From assembly GCA_017462915.1 (NCBI GenBank), contig JAFTQG010000055.1, forward strand, positions 124,001 through 188,000: DNA of 64,000 bases, read 5' to 3'. Below, piece after piece: positions 17,908 through 28,302 of this stretch. A program made the translations under genes and the position numbers. How positions within the stretch are numbered: position 1 is the first letter of the stretch; each line of letters begins with the position of its first letter. The notes beneath the pieces are model-generated. The model saw only the letters and a list, made by a program, of their open reading frames with translations. It did no database searches and was not told the DNA's origin. This DNA comes from Prevotella sp. (GTDB lineage Bacteria; Bacteroidota; Bacteroidia; Bacteroidales; Bacteroidaceae).

Positions 17908-18050
17908 TTGGTGGTTTGGTGGTTTGGTCGTTTAGTGGTTTGGTCGTTTGGTTATTGGTTTTAGGTTGAGATAGCCGGAATAGCCGATATAGCCGAAATA
18001 GAAAGTAATAACCAAACGACTAAACCACTAAACAACCAAACCACCAAACA
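17908..18050 (-). repeat. Intergenic repeat between the BamA-like and EptA-like genes
   Basis: In coding direction (minus): a GT8a arm after the barrel-protein stop, a short core (about 17969-18005), and an AC8a arm (17908-17960) ending at the EptA-like ATG. Confidence 0.85.
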
Positions 18051-18051
18051 A

Positions 18052-19245
18052 CTAAAACGCTTCGTTTATATTGAAGATGAATCCCGTCTGTCCTCCTTTT
18101 CCTATCCCGTAGTCGAGGCGGACATTGACATCCTTCTTGAACTCCCAGCGGTAGCCGATGCCCACGTTGGGGAGTATCTTCCTGGCTCTCAGACTACTGA
18201 ACTTGTCGAACACCGTGCCGGCACCTGCCCACAGGGCGATGCCGTTGCGGCGCCAGATGTGCTGCCTGAGCTCCGCCTGAAGCTCTATCTTGTGCTTGTC
18301 GCGGTAGCGTCCCTCATAGTATCCGCGCATGGAGTAGGAGTTGCCGAGGCGTGCCATCATGCCCCACGACGGGTTGCCGAAATTCATCTCGCTGCGTATG
18401 TCTGCCGCGAGGATGCCGCCCTTCCATACCCTGCCGTAGATGTCAAAGCGTATGCTCGTGGTGCTGAAGGCGTAGTCGTTGCCGAGGAAGCGCGGGCGGA
18501 AGAGCTGCGAAATGTTGAGATACATGCCGCGCTTGGGATTGGTGAGGACGTCGCGCGAGTCGTAGACGAAGGCCAGTCCTGCGCCGAGATTCCATGTGCT
18601 GCGGTCCATGCCCTCGAAGAGTTCCGGGCGTTCGATGTCCTTTCCCCTGACATAGTCGAAGGCGACAGAGGGGCCTATGTATGTGTTTCCAGTGATGCGT
18701 ATCATGAAGCTCGCCTGCATCTGCGCCTGCCACCGCTTCATCTTGCCCTTGTTGAGGTCGTTGTCACCCATGTCGTAGCCTATGCCCCAGAAGTATGTGG
18801 GGAAGGAGAAGAAGTATGTGGTATAGTCGAGGCGGTACCTGTCTTTCGGGAAGATATGTGTGCCGCGCACGCCGAGCATGTAGAAGCCCACGGTGGAGAC
18901 ATCGCCGAAGAGGCTGACATTGGAGGGAGGGAGGATGGTGTCGCCGCGCTCGGAGCGGTAGAGTCCTGCCGCCACGAGTCCTATGCCGAGCTTCGTGTCG
19001 GTGCTGTAGTGCGGTCCGCCGATGATGCTGAAGTCGAAGCGTTTGTATTCCTTCGGCTTGTTGGCGTCGTTGAAGTAGTCGAGCAGGCGCTTTATCACTC
19101 CGCGTTTCTTCGGCACGGTGTCGCCGTGCACGGTGTCTGCCGCGGCAGGCATCATGTCTGTACAGGCTGACAAGCCGCCATCGTCTCCTGCCATGGAGGA
19201 TATGGGCAGGAGAAGGAGGAGAAGGAGTGGTAGGAGGCGAGGCAT
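18052..19245 (-). CDS. BamA/TamA-like outer-membrane beta-barrel protein
   Basis: A 397-residue protein with a signal peptide (PRLLPLLLLLLLPISSMA). It lacks an N-terminal POTRA array and has a C-terminal region like the bacterial surface antigen (D15) barrel: alternating aromatic strands (YRLDYTTYFFSFPTYFWGIG), GLAFVYDSRDVLTNPKRGMY, and a terminal VRLDYGIGKGGQTGFIFN ending in Phe. The DSRD-NPKRG turn is typical of Omp85 barrels. Such short forms are widespread in Bacteroidales and their cargo is unknown. It is probably co-transcribed with the EptA-like gene. Confidence 0.85.
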   Translation of the reverse strand: MPRLLPLLLLLLLPISSMAGDDGGLSACTDMMPAAADTVHGDTVPKKRGVIKRLLDYFNDANKPKEYKRFDFSIIGGPHYSTDTKLGIGLVAAGLYRSERGDTILPPSNVSLFGDVSTVGFYMLGVRGTHIFPKDRYRLDYTTYFFSFPTYFWGIGYDMGDNDLNKGKMKRWQAQMQASFMIRITGNTYIGPSVAFDYVRGKDIERPELFEGMDRSTWNLGAGLAFVYDSRDVLTNPKRGMYLNISQLFRPRFLGNDYAFSTTSIRFDIYGRVWKGGILAADIRSEMNFGNPSWGMMARLGNSYSMRGYYEGRYRDKHKIELQAELRQHIWRRNGIALWAGAGTVFDKFSSLRARKILPNVGIGYRWEFKKDVNVRLDYGIGKGGQTGFIFNINEAF

Positions 19246-19246
19246 T

Positions 19247-19437
19247 TTGATTGCGGTTTTACGGTTAGGCGGTTTTACGGTTAGGCGGTTATTGGTTGTG
19301 GGTTTTGGGTTATCGTTAGGGTTAAGGTTATCGTTAGGGTTAAGGTTGATAGCCGGAATAGCCGATATAGCCGAAATAGAAAGTAATAACCAAACGACTA
19401 AACAACTAAACGACTAAACAACTAAACCACTAAACAA
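19247..19437 (-). repeat. Intergenic repeat between PCMD-like and BamA-like genes
   Basis: In minus direction: a G/T arm (19400-19437, GT8a) that includes the upstream stop, a short core (19348-19385), then AC6 and AC8b units to 19250 before the BamA-like ATG. Mixed arm families. Confidence 0.8.
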
Positions 19438-20403
19438 CTAATAAACCAGCCTTACATTATCTATCCACAGCGTGTTTCCCGGCGAACCGATGAATGCTCC
19501 GCCGTGGCTGGAGGCGAACTGCAGGGAGAGGTGTGTCGGCGTCTCTGTCGGCGCTGCCCATCCCGTCTCCTTCACCGGCACGCTCTTGCCGTGGCTGTTG
19601 CGTGCATAGTCCGTTGTCCGCAGCCCCATGAGCGAGGCGTCGTAGCCGGGAGTGTGGCGGATGTCGCCGTAGAGTATCTCGTATGTCGCGCCGTTGACCC
19701 ATCCCGCGGTGCTCTTGCCGTATTTCACCACAAGAGTGCCCACGCGCTTGGCAGTGATATTTCCCTTGGCGTCCTCCGTGCGCTTCTGCAGAAAGAGCAC
19801 CGTCACGGCATAGTCCTGTCCGGGGACAGTGCTTTTGCTGCTGAATCCCGTCTGCTTTATGCGGTTCTTCTCCCCGGTGACATACACCTTGTAGTCGTAG
19901 CGCAGGGCCTTGGGACGTGCGGTGAACGGTATGCCCCAGTTAAGGCTCTTCGGTCCGTCCTTCGTGCCGGTGATAGGTTCTGCCATGTCTCCGAGGAACA
20001 GCGAACCGGCAGCGAGCACCTTTATGTTCATCATGCCGAGGACCCTCACGCTCTCGATATGCGTCGTGAGCTTTGCGCAGTAGCCGTTGTCGCGCTTGTC
20101 GCGCGTCACGGAACAGTTTGTCTTCACCACGCCCATGACCTTCGCCATGACGTTCGACGTGCCCCACGGCGAGCCTCCGGCGTTGGTGTAAGGCTTGTTG
20201 CCCTCGATGGTCCTGTTGGGTCCCACCTCGTAGAGCGTCTTCGTCTTTCCACCTATGACAGCCGACTCGTGTATCTTCCTCACGACCCACTGGTTCATGT
20301 CACCGTAGCGCAGCATCTTCTCGCTGTGCTGTGCCCTTGCCGTAGCCCCTGAGAAGAGGAGCATGGCAAGCAAGACTGCTTTGAGAGTGATTTTCCTTTT
20401 CAT
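19438..20403 (-). CDS. Secreted PCMD-like (putative carbohydrate metabolism domain) protein
   Basis: A 321-residue exported protein with a signal peptide ending ATARAQ. The segment FTARPKALRYDYKVY and the C-terminal SSHGGAFIGSPGNTLWIDNVRLVY resemble the PCMD domain (PF13201) found in Bacteroidales polysaccharide-use proteins. No enzyme motif is recognised. The last codons and the TAG stop (VY-stop) merge with a GT8a arm. It has a probable promoter of its own and lies downstream of GH95 beyond a terminator, so a link to fucosidase function is only suggestive. Confidence 0.65.
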   Translation of the reverse strand: MKRKITLKAVLLAMLLFSGATARAQHSEKMLRYGDMNQWVVRKIHESAVIGGKTKTLYEVGPNRTIEGNKPYTNAGGSPWGTSNVMAKVMGVVKTNCSVTRDKRDNGYCAKLTTHIESVRVLGMMNIKVLAAGSLFLGDMAEPITGTKDGPKSLNWGIPFTARPKALRYDYKVYVTGEKNRIKQTGFSSKSTVPGQDYAVTVLFLQKRTEDAKGNITAKRVGTLVVKYGKSTAGWVNGATYEILYGDIRHTPGYDASLMGLRTTDYARNSHGKSVPVKETGWAAPTETPTHLSLQFASSHGGAFIGSPGNTLWIDNVRLVY

Positions 20404-20434
20404 ATCTGCTTGACTTTATGGATTAAAATCATGG

Positions 20435-20442
20435 CAAAGATA
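20435..20442 (-). promoter_or_regulatory. -7 box of the PCMD-like gene promoter
   Basis: CAAAGATA on the plus strand is TATCTTTG on the minus strand, 32 bp before the start codon. No clear TTTG -33 box stands at the expected distance, so the promoter call rests on the -7 element and AT-rich surroundings. Confidence 0.5.
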
Positions 20443-20510
20443 CTGTAATAAAAACGAAATGGAAAACTATTTGTTGAAAATCAGTTTTAAATTGTCTTTT
20501 TTTAACTGAT

Positions 20511-20690
20511 TGTTTTGCGGTTTTACGGTTTTACGGTTGTGCGGTTATACGGAGATAGCCGATATATCCGGAATAGAAGCTATAGAAGCTATCATATCTA
20601 TAGAGGCTATATCGGCTATTCCGGCTATCAACCCAAAACCAATAACCGCCTAACCGTATAACCGTAAAACCGTACATAACCGCCTAACCG
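20511..20690 (-). repeat. Intergenic repeat downstream of GH95
   Basis: In minus direction: a GT8b arm (20635-20690), a balanced core (20553-20630) and a short AC8b arm (20511-20550). About 70 AT-rich non-repeat bases lie between it and the promoter of the next gene. Confidence 0.85.
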
Positions 20691-20691
20691 T

Positions 20692-20731
20692 ATAAAAAAA
20701 AAGCACCCGCTTCGAGCGAGTGCTTTTTTTA
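20692..20731. terminator. Intrinsic terminator of the GH95 gene
   Basis: AAAAAAAGCACCCGC and GCGAGTGCTTTTTTT form a stem around TTCGA with a single mismatch. It abuts the minus-strand GH95 stop, and U-runs exist on both strands. Confidence 0.85.
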
Positions 20732-23700
20732 TCACTTACGTATCCTTTTCTGTCCGTTCGCTATCACCACCCCACGGTAGGAGTCAGTGACGCGTGTGCC
20801 GTCTATGGCATACGCCGCAGAAGAGCCGCCGGCGATGCCCTCGGCAGTCACGCCGCCTATCCCCGTTATAGCGTCAGAATCGACGAGGTCTATCTCCTGA
20901 CCCGCCACGGTAGGGATATCATAGAGCCATGTCTCGGGGAGATGCGTAGCAGGGAGCTTCGACTCGTCGGCGATGACAGGCTCAGGCATGTTGTACGGCT
21001 GCATCAGCATGTTGGCGTTGCTGCCCGAGGCAAGCGAGAGAGCTGTGCCGTCGGCAGACTTCAGCGGACTGCTGCTGCGCAGACGGAGATTGCCTCCTAT
21101 GGTCGACCTTACCTTCAGCGACACCACCTTGCCGCCCTTCCAGCGCATCTCGGTGACCACAAATCCGCCGCGAGAGCGAAGGCCCTTCACCTCTCCCTCA
21201 GACCATGCTGAAGGGAGAGCAGGGAGGAGGTGCATGAATCCCGCGTGAGACTGCAGGAGCATCTCCGCTATGCCGGCACAGCAACCGAAGTTGCCGTCTA
21301 TCTGGAACGGCGCGTGAGCGTCGAACATGTTGGCGTATGTGCCGCCGTCGGCATCGTTCATCGTGGCGTTAGGGTCCATCAGGCGCAGCTGGTTCTTTAT
21401 TATAGAGAGGGCATGGTCGCCGTCGAGCATACGCGCCCAGAGACATACCTTCCATCCCATGGACCATCCGCGCGCAGCATCGCCGCGGCCAACGAGCGAC
21501 TTATGGACGCCCTGGAATATCCTCTCGTTGTCGTAAGGCGACACCTGATTGCCAGGATATGCGCCCCAGATGTGCGACAAGTGGCGGTGGGAGTTGCTCT
21601 CGCGGTCCCAGTCCTCCTGCCACTCCTGCACCTGGCCGTACTTACCTATCTTGTAAGGAGTCAGCTTCGTCTTCAGTTCGTCGAGCTGCGCCGCGAAATC
21701 GGCGTCAGTACCGAGCACGCGAGCCGCCTCGGCAGTGTTCTTCAGCACATCGTAGACCATCTGGTTGTCCATGGCAACGCCTCCGAAGAGAGCGCAGTTC
21801 ATGTCCTTGCCGTTGTCGTCGGTATACTTTGCGAGGCCCGGATGATTCTCAGGCGAATTGGAAGGGCAGACGACCATATAGCCCGTGTTAGGGTCTTTCA
21901 CGAGGAAATCCTGGAAGAACTGTGCGCAGCCCTTCATCACAGGGTACACATCGGCAAGGTAATTCTTGTCGCCGGAGAAAAGGTATTTCTCCCAGAGATG
22001 CGAGCAGAACCATGCATTGCATGTCGGCCAGACACCCACGGCGTTGTTGTCCACGGCTCCCGTGGTGCGCCAGATGTCGGTGTTATGGTGCAGGGTCCAT
22101 CCCCTTGCGCCGTACATCCTGTCGGCAGTCTCGGCACCTGTCACTGCGACATCCTTCACCATGTTGACGAAAGGCTCATGACACTCAGTGAGGTTTGCCA
22201 CCTCTGCCGGCCAGTAGTTCATCTCCACATTGATGTTTGCCGTGTACTTGGAGTCCCATGCCGGATACTGGCGTGCGTTAGGGTTCCAGATGCCCTGGAG
22301 GTTGGCAGGCTGTGTCCCCGGCTGTGAGGAAGAGATGAGCAGATAGCGGCCGAACTGGAAGTAGTTTGCGACAAGTCCCGGGTCAGACTCTGTGGAGCGG
22401 AACTCGCGGATACGTGTCTCCGTGTCCTTCTTCTCCTGCACGGCATTGCTGCCGAGGTCGAGGCTCACGCGATCGAACATTTCCTGATACTTTGCCGTAT
22501 GTCCTGCGAGAGCGTCGTCGTATGTCTTGCCCTTCGCGAGATAGTCGGTGATATACGCCAGCGCCTTTGCCTCTGCATCGCCGCTGATGTCCTTATAGTC
22601 CACGAAGTTTGTGGCGGAAGAGATGATGATAGTCGCCGCGTTTGCACCGCTTACCTCTATGGCAGGAGCGGCAGTGTTGCCGGCTACAAGTCCGCCCTCC
22701 ATCACATTGCGTGTGCCCGAGGCAGTCTGTGTGCCGCCGTCGTTTATCACCTTTATGAAGGTGAAGCAGTGGAGCTTGTTGTCCACGTTCTCCGTCTTAT
22801 CCTTTGCAGGCACGAGAGAAGCCTCTATCATGCCGTCATCGGTTATGCGGTTTATGCCGAGCTTCTCCATGTTCGTCTTCACAGGAGCGGCGAAGCATAC
22901 ATTGAAATCCAGCTTTCCTGCCTCGGAAGCCTCGAGGCGCATCACCGTGACATTGTCCTCGAGAGAGGTGAAGACGGTGCGCGTGTATGTCACGCCGTCA
23001 AGGACGTATGTAGTCGTCGCTGTCGCCGTGGAGAGGTCAAGCGAGCGAACATATCCCTGAACGTCGCGTGCGCCCTCTGTCTGTCCGCCCTCCTCATCGT
23101 CGTAACGCTGTCCGGGGAAGCCCACGAGGACACATCCGGCAGCCTGATACTGCGCGCCGTGAGAGCCTTTGGACATCCAGTTAGGGATGGCGAGCTTCTG
23201 CGCCGCGGTGTAGTCCTTGTTGAAGATATACTGCTGCACCTGACGCAAGACGCCCTTGGCATCGGCATTGTAGTTCGCGTTAGGCGACTGTCCCCAGAAC
23301 GTGTCCTCGTTGAGCTGCAGAGTGTCCTGTGCGACACTGCCGCTCACCATTGCCCCGAGGCGTCCGTTGCCGAGAGGGAGAGCTTCTTCCCAGTAAGCCG
23401 CCGGACGGTGGTACCACAGGCGGTTCTTGCTGTCAAGGACAGGAGGCGGCACAGGATGGGTGTCGGCCGTCGTGAATGTCGTGGAGAGCTCCTCAGCGAG
23501 GACATTGCCGGCAAGGTCGGAGACGCTGCCGGACGGGAGCGTGAGGGTGTATGATGTGGTGAGACTGAGGTCGTTGTATGCGAAAGAGACCTTGTTGGCG
23601 CTTACCGAAGGCGTTATGTTGCGCACGGCCTTCGTGGCGTTGTCCATGAGCGTGGCTGTGGCGTCTTCCTTCACCTTGACGCCCTCGTTGAAGAGCATTA

Positions 23701-24460
23701 TCACCTTGCCCGTAGTCAGTGCTCCAGCAGAACCGTCGGCAGGGGTGACGCTCATGAGCCGCGGAGCCTGCGTGTCGTCGGCAAGGACATTGACATACTT
23801 GAGATTGTAGTTGCTGGTCTTCGTCGCCGACTGTATGAGCATACGCACTATGAGCCTTTCCTTGTTGTCGGCATCGAGAGTGTATGTCGCGTCGTTGTAC
23901 GTGTTCCAGTGGGAGCCGGACGTGTAGTCGTCAAGCACAGTCCATGTCTCGCCGCCGTCAACGGAGTAGACCACGCCGAATTTCGTGGCGGAGCTGGAGC
24001 CGTCGCCGATGGAGAAATTGAGCTTCACGTTTGTGAGCGCCGTGGTAGGCATGGAGACCTCGAAATACTGGTCGTGCCTGGAACCGTCGGTGTAGTCGGC
24101 CTTTGCCGTGAACTTGTCTGTCGACGCCGTATTGAGGCGCAGCAGGTAGTTTGGACCGGAACCGCTCGACGTCACCTCCCATTTGCCGTCGCTCGTGTGC
24201 AGCGTCACCCGGCAGTCCTCCGGCATCATGGCACACTCGTTAGGAAGGAAATAGGGCTGTGTCTTGGACCATTGCGTGTTGGCAAGTTTCGCCCAGCCGA
24301 TGGTGTTCGGCGTGTAGACGGCTTCCGTGCCTTTCTTCTCGACATCATAGCCGGTGGAGAATACCCACCGTGCCACTGTCGTCTGGCTCGCCGCCTTGAC
24401 GGTATGGAGGAGTGACAGTAAAAGCACTCCTGCATACAATAGGAATCTTGGTTTTTTCAT
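20732..24460 (-). CDS. Glycoside hydrolase family 95 (alpha-fucosidase-type), with N-terminal extension and Ig-like domain
   Basis: Exported 1,242-residue protein, far longer than the ~780-residue GH95 core. Order: signal peptide; an N-terminal region resembling a carbohydrate-binding/discoidin-like domain (about 30-235); a bacterial Ig-like domain ([20 protein letters not shown], about 245-340); GH95 N-domain ([20 protein letters not shown]); catalytic (alpha/alpha)6 barrel with [12 protein letters not shown] and [20 protein letters not shown] (family catalytic Asn and Asp positions); C-terminal tail [20 protein letters not shown], like Bacteroidales secretion tails. Family members act on alpha-1,2-fucosides or galactosides. 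The divergent AraC-type sensor is the likely regulator. Confidence 0.9.
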   Translation of the reverse strand: MKKPRFLLYAGVLLLSLLHTVKAASQTTVARWVFSTGYDVEKKGTEAVYTPNTIGWAKLANTQWSKTQPYFLPNECAMMPEDCRVTLHTSDGKWEVTSSGSGPNYLLRLNTASTDKFTAKADYTDGSRHDQYFEVSMPTTALTNVKLNFSIGDGSSSATKFGVVYSVDGGETWTVLDDYTSGSHWNTYNDATYTLDADNKERLIVRMLIQSATKTSNYNLKYVNVLADDTQAPRLMSVTPADGSAGALTTGKVIMLFNEGVKVKEDATATLMDNATKAVRNITPSVSANKVSFAYNDLSLTTSYTLTLPSGSVSDLAGNVLAEELSTTFTTADTHPVPPPVLDSKNRLWYHRPAAYWEEALPLGNGRLGAMVSGSVAQDTLQLNEDTFWGQSPNANYNADAKGVLRQVQQYIFNKDYTAAQKLAIPNWMSKGSHGAQYQAAGCVLVGFPGQRYDDEEGGQTEGARDVQGYVRSLDLSTATATTTYVLDGVTYTRTVFTSLEDNVTVMRLEASEAGKLDFNVCFAAPVKTNMEKLGINRITDDGMIEASLVPAKDKTENVDNKLHCFTFIKVINDGGTQTASGTRNVMEGGLVAGNTAAPAIEVSGANAATIIISSATNFVDYKDISGDAEAKALAYITDYLAKGKTYDDALAGHTAKYQEMFDRVSLDLGSNAVQEKKDTETRIREFRSTESDPGLVANYFQFGRYLLISSSQPGTQPANLQGIWNPNARQYPAWDSKYTANINVEMNYWPAEVANLTECHEPFVNMVKDVAVTGAETADRMYGARGWTLHHNTDIWRTTGAVDNNAVGVWPTCNAWFCSHLWEKYLFSGDKNYLADVYPVMKGCAQFFQDFLVKDPNTGYMVVCPSNSPENHPGLAKYTDDNGKDMNCALFGGVAMDNQMVYDVLKNTAEAARVLGTDADFAAQLDELKTKLTPYKIGKYGQVQEWQEDWDRESNSHRHLSHIWGAYPGNQVSPYDNERIFQGVHKSLVGRGDAARGWSMGWKVCLWARMLDGDHALSIIKNQLRLMDPNATMNDADGGTYANMFDAHAPFQIDGNFGCCAGIAEMLLQSHAGFMHLLPALPSAWSEGEVKGLRSRGGFVVTEMRWKGGKVVSLKVRSTIGGNLRLRSSSPLKSADGTALSLASGSNANMLMQPYNMPEPVIADESKLPATHLPETWLYDIPTVAGQEIDLVDSDAITGIGGVTAEGIAGGSSAAYAIDGTRVTDSYRGVVIANGQKRIRK

Positions 24461-24466
24461 GTTGTT

Positions 24467-24650
24467 TAGTTATGAGTTATGAGTTGTGAGTTATGAGTTA
24501 TGAGTTGTTAGGGTTAAGGGTATGGTTAAGGTTATCTTTAAGGTTATCTTTAAGGTTAGGGTTGATAGCTGGAATAGCCGGAATAGAAGCTATAACCGCT
24601 CAACCGAATAACCGAATAACCGCAAGACCGTATAACCGTATAACCGTTGT
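24467..24650 (-). repeat. Intergenic repeat in the GH95 5' leader
   Basis: In minus direction, between the -7 box and the ATG: a GT8b arm (24595-24650), a short core (about 24560-24595), AC6 units (24508-24560) and AC7 units (24467-24505). If the promoter call is right, all of this is transcribed as 5' untranslated RNA. Confidence 0.8.
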
Positions 24651-24661
24651 TCATACGCCGG

Positions 24662-24669
24662 CAAAGTTA
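24662..24669 (-). promoter_or_regulatory. -7 box of the GH95 promoter
   Basis: TAACTTTG on the minus strand. A CAAA (minus-strand TTTG) at 24694-24697 is 24 bp away, longer than the ideal 19-21. The position 200 bp before the start codon leaves a repeat-filled leader. Confidence 0.55.
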
Positions 24670-24776
24670 CTGCTATATCATAGAATATATGTGCAAAATC
24701 AGCGCAACAGGACTGTAAAAAATGCGCAATAAGCTGAAAAATACAGTTATTATTACCTTTTTAGGAGGAAAATCAC

Positions 24777-24784
24777 TATCTTTG
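24777..24784 (+). promoter_or_regulatory. -7 box of the AraC-type sensor gene promoter
   Basis: TATCTTTG in an AT-rich stretch, with only a weak -33 match. The leader to the ATG at 24920 contains a GT8b arm, a core and an AC7 arm. It is divergent from the GH95 promoter about 110 bp away. Confidence 0.6.
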
Positions 24785-24794
24785 CAAAGCTATA

Positions 24795-24912
24795 GCTTCT
24801 ATGGCGGTTAGGCGGTTAGGCGGCTATTGCTTCTATTCCGGCTATTCCGGCTATTCCGGCTATCAATCTAAAAACCTAACAACTCATAACTCACAACTAA
24901 GCACTAAAAACT
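24795..24912 (+). repeat. Intergenic repeat in the sensor-regulator 5' leader
   Basis: A short GT8b arm (24803-24822), GGCT-type core half (24823-24862), then AC7 units (24875-24900). It lies wholly between the -7 box and the start codon. Confidence 0.8.
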
Positions 24913-24919
24913 AATCCCC

Positions 24920-27253
24920 ATGCCACGATATATCTTCCTGCTCCTCCTCGCCAGTCTCCTGCATACCGCCACGGCACAGACCACAACAACAGTCTACGAC
25001 GAACGCTCGGGCATCTCCCACTGGATCGTCTCCGACATACTCCAGGACCGCAACGGATTCATCTGGATGTCGACATGGAACGGCCTGAACCGCTTCGACG
25101 GATATGAGTTCAGGCAGGTGAAGTCACAGCCTGGTGACGGCAACGACATACAGTCGGAGGTGATACGCCAGATAGACCTCGACGACAAAGGCGACATAAT
25201 ATGTCTCTCTGAAGGAGGGCGTTTCCTGCTGGATACAAGGACATACAGGCTTAAGCCGGGAAACGATGCTTCTGTAAAGAATAGGAAAAGCAGGAGACGC
25301 CCCGTGAGATTTACAGACCGCGAGGGCAACAGATGGCAGCTGGAGCGTTACGGCGTGACGAAGACAAGCCACACCGTATATCCTGCACACAGGATGCAGG
25401 GCACCGAGGGCACGCACGCCAGAGCTTTCCTCAAGGACAGGAAAAGACGCTGGTGGCTCACCACAAAGGAGGACGAGGCCATACGCCTCTACGACAGCCG
25501 CAACAGACGCCTCGGATACCTCGGTCCTGACGGCCGTCTCCACAAGGAGAAGACACCTTTCGGATACCGCGCATACAGCATCCTCGAGACGCACGACGGC
25601 GACATCTGGATAGGTTGCAAGCCCGGTGCCCTCCTCCGATTGAGGGAAAAGACAGACGGGACGTATGACATAAGACGCTTCGGCGAGAGCCTTCCCTGCG
25701 ACACGATATACGACATCATCGAAGACAGGAAGGGAAGGCTGTGGCTCGCGACATTCGGCGGCGGCACGGTATGCGTCACAGCCCCTGCCTCCGGGCGGCC
25801 GTCCTTCACGTCCTTCACACGAAACGAGGGCATGAATGGACGGTGCAAGATGAGACGCCTGCTCCTCACACGGCAGGGAAACATCGTCTGCGCCACGACA
25901 AACGGCCTCGTCACTGCCGTCATAGACGAGAAGGACGTAAGAAAGACAGTCTTCCGACGCCTCTCACGCAACGGCAAGGATGCCGGGAGCATAGCGGGAA
26001 ACGCCGTGATGGATGTCGTGCAGGACAGCAGAGGACGCATATTCATCGCCACGGAAAACAACGGCGTGGACATGACCGACGAGAAGAGCCTCTTCTCCGG
26101 GAAACCGCGGTTCACTCATTTCAATACCAGCAACTCCTCGCTCACCTCCGATGCCTGCCGCGCCATGACGCTGAAGGATGACGGACGGCTGCTAATAGTC
26201 TGCACGGACAGGGTGATGGACTTCTCGCCCGAGGAGGACAGGACAGTGACCTACTCGCGCAACTTCTGGAACGCGGAGAGCCATTTCTCCGAGGTGCGCC
26301 CGATGATGCTCTACGACGGCTCATGGCTCTTCGGACAGGAGCAGGGGGCGTATGTCGCCACACGCCGCGCCATGGAGACCTCGGGCTATGTGCCGCCGCT
26401 GCTGTTCACGGAGCTCTCCGTCAGCGGCAAGCGTCCGCGCCTCGATGTCTGCAACGCCGAAACAATAACGGTAAATCCTGACGATAGGAACTTCTCGCTC
26501 TCTTTCGCCTCGCTCGACTATACCGACAATACGGGGATTCTCTACCGCAGCAAGGTAGATCATGCGCCATGGAGCCATGCCACGGCAGACCGCTCGCTGA
26601 CATTCCATGACATAAAGCCGGGAGAGCATGTCCTCATGGTACAGTCTACAGACCGCTACGGACGCTGGACGGACAACACGCGGCGACTGCTTATAATAGT
26701 GAAGCCTCGCTGGTACGAGACTCTCCTGGCGCGTATCCTCGGGTGGCTGCTCTTCGCTGGCATGATAACGGGAGGGGTGTACACGGTGTTCCATGTCAGG
26801 GAACTGCACCGTCAGCGCCGCGAACTCTTGGAGAAGTACATGGCGCTCCTCGACAAGTCGGAGGACAGCGTGACGGAGACTGCCGCAACGCATGGCGGCT
26901 CCTCTCTGCCTGCCGGACTTTCGGAGGCTGACAGGAGATTCCTTGACAGTGTGAGAAAGTATATAGAGGAGAATATCGGCAACAGCGACGCCGACATAGA
27001 CGAGATGGCTGCCTGCGCCGCCACAAGCCGCAGCAATCTCAACCGCAAGCTGCGCTCTCTCGTGGGCATCACCGCGGCGCAGCTCCTCATAGACGCGAGG
27101 ATGCAGAGGGCGGCACAGCTCCTCGGCAAGAAGGACGGCGAAAGGCCTACGGTGACGGAGACGGCATACCGCTGCGGATATTCCGATCCGAGATATTTCT
27201 CGCGCTGCTTCAAGCAGAAATACGGCGTCACGCCTTCGGAGTTTGAGGGGTAA
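24920..27253 (+). CDS. Membrane-spanning one-component regulator: propeller + Y_Y_Y + AraC-type HTH, no kinase
   Basis: A 777-residue regulator related to hybrid two-component systems. Order: signal peptide (LLLLASLLHTATAQ); periplasmic beta-propeller with repeats such as SDILQDRNGFIWMSTWNGLNRFDG and YDIIEDRKGRLWLATFGGG; Y_Y_Y-type domain (about 495-590); one membrane segment (about 603-625); coiled-coil linker; AraC HTH (about 670-777, AYRCGYSDPRYFSRCFKQKY). There is no His kinase, ATPase or receiver domain, so signal must pass directly from propeller to HTH. Divergence from GH95 suggests it senses a fucosylated glycan; that link is inference. Confidence 0.88.
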   Translation: MPRYIFLLLLASLLHTATAQTTTTVYDERSGISHWIVSDILQDRNGFIWMSTWNGLNRFDGYEFRQVKSQPGDGNDIQSEVIRQIDLDDKGDIICLSEGGRFLLDTRTYRLKPGNDASVKNRKSRRRPVRFTDREGNRWQLERYGVTKTSHTVYPAHRMQGTEGTHARAFLKDRKRRWWLTTKEDEAIRLYDSRNRRLGYLGPDGRLHKEKTPFGYRAYSILETHDGDIWIGCKPGALLRLREKTDGTYDIRRFGESLPCDTIYDIIEDRKGRLWLATFGGGTVCVTAPASGRPSFTSFTRNEGMNGRCKMRRLLLTRQGNIVCATTNGLVTAVIDEKDVRKTVFRRLSRNGKDAGSIAGNAVMDVVQDSRGRIFIATENNGVDMTDEKSLFSGKPRFTHFNTSNSSLTSDACRAMTLKDDGRLLIVCTDRVMDFSPEEDRTVTYSRNFWNAESHFSEVRPMMLYDGSWLFGQEQGAYVATRRAMETSGYVPPLLFTELSVSGKRPRLDVCNAETITVNPDDRNFSLSFASLDYTDNTGILYRSKVDHAPWSHATADRSLTFHDIKPGEHVLMVQSTDRYGRWTDNTRRLLIIVKPRWYETLLARILGWLLFAGMITGGVYTVFHVRELHRQRRELLEKYMALLDKSEDSVTETAATHGGSSLPAGLSEADRRFLDSVRKYIEENIGNSDADIDEMAACAATSRSNLNRKLRSLVGITAAQLLIDARMQRAAQLLGKKDGERPTVTETAYRCGYSDPRYFSRCFKQKYGVTPSEFEG

Positions 27254-27339
27254 AACGGTTACGAATCCTTAGACAATAATCACTATAACTTCCATAACAG
27301 ATAATGATTCCTATTATGAACTGATTTTTAACCCAGGCA

Positions 27340-27394
27340 GTAAGTCACCAAAATTAAACGATACTATACAGATACTTAAATTTTGGTGACTTAC
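27340..27394. repeat. Inverted repeat in the AT-rich gap before the HTH-nuclease-like gene
   Basis: Perfect 16-bp arms, GTAAGTCACCAAAATT (27340-27355) and its complement (27379-27394), around a 23-bp loop. Not related to the common intergenic repeats. It could be a terminator without a T-run, an operator, or an end of a small mobile element. The rest of 27254-27473 is AT-rich and featureless. Confidence 0.6.
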
Positions 27395-27473
27395 TTAATG
27401 ATACATATATTCGATTAATTTTGTTTGCTTACTTATCTATATAACTTTCCTATAGATTGATGAATAAAAAAAA

Positions 27474-28208
27474 CTAAATTCTCTCGACAAGGGCTTTCAT
27501 CTGGCACATAGTATCATACTGCCTGATGATAAGCTCGTAGGTGCGGAACTGCACCCTGCCTTTCACATCCTTGAATGCTGTACGCTGTATGATATTCTGA
27601 AAATGTTCAAGACGATTTTCCGGTGCCACAATGATGAACCGCGAATGATAGTCCTGCAAGTCACAGAACTTCGCGAGCGAATTCTGCATATCGGTAGAGT
27701 GTTCCACTTCAAAAAAACTGTTGGGCATCATTCTCTCGTTAAACCATATTACATCTACCGTCCGTGCCCTTTCCACTATGCCTTTCCATCCAAACTCAGG
27801 TATCTTGACAATAGAGCAGAGATCCTTTAACGGTTTCTCGAGAAATTTCCTGTTTTTGTCCTGAGCAGGAATATATGTGGTGCAGTTTTTCATATTGCCT
27901 ATCTCTACGAGAAGGCCTTGGTAATATGAATGAGTGAAACGCTCCTCTTCCTTTGATTCCTTTCCTTTCAATTCAAATTTACTAAGCACTTCGTCACGAC
28001 ATTCCTCAAGTGCCCATAGTCCAGGCTGGATCCTGAAAATATCCTTTGACATCTGCACTATACGTCTTATGGACTCGTTAGGTGTCTTCGTCATCCACTT
28101 GCTTGTATCAACCAAATGGTACAGACTGCCTAAAGTGGCATAGCCACCATTCCTGCGTATGGTGTCTATTACCTGATATTCCTGTGTGGATTTTCTTTTC
28201 GACATCAT
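27474..28208 (-). CDS. Unrecognised protein: N-terminal winged-helix (HARE-HTH-like), C-terminal nuclease-like
   Basis: A 244-residue protein without a clear family. Residues 1-65 look like a winged helix of the HARE-HTH kind (IDTIRRNGGYATLGSLYHL...TPNESIRRIVQ...IQPGLWAL). Residues 110-235 have VDVIWFN followed by NSFFEVEHST and LAKFCDLQDYHSRFIIVAPEN, which could be a PD-(D/E)XK-type core with Asp and ExE positions. Restriction-like or DNA-binding activity is only a guess. The gene is AT-richer than its neighbours and lacks the usual intergenic repeats on its left, with only a degenerate trace on its right; this suggests recent transfer. Confidence 0.6.
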   Translation of the reverse strand: MMSKRKSTQEYQVIDTIRRNGGYATLGSLYHLVDTSKWMTKTPNESIRRIVQMSKDIFRIQPGLWALEECRDEVLSKFELKGKESKEEERFTHSYYQGLLVEIGNMKNCTTYIPAQDKNRKFLEKPLKDLCSIVKIPEFGWKGIVERARTVDVIWFNERMMPNSFFEVEHSTDMQNSLAKFCDLQDYHSRFIIVAPENRLEHFQNIIQRTAFKDVKGRVQFRTYELIIRQYDTMCQMKALVERI

Positions 28209-28302
28209 ATGTTCTGTTGTTTGTCGCTTTTCATTATGGATCTACAGCCGTTGTGTATAGACGCAGTCTTATATTTTTTGTGAGTAAGTCAACACAGTGT
28301 GG

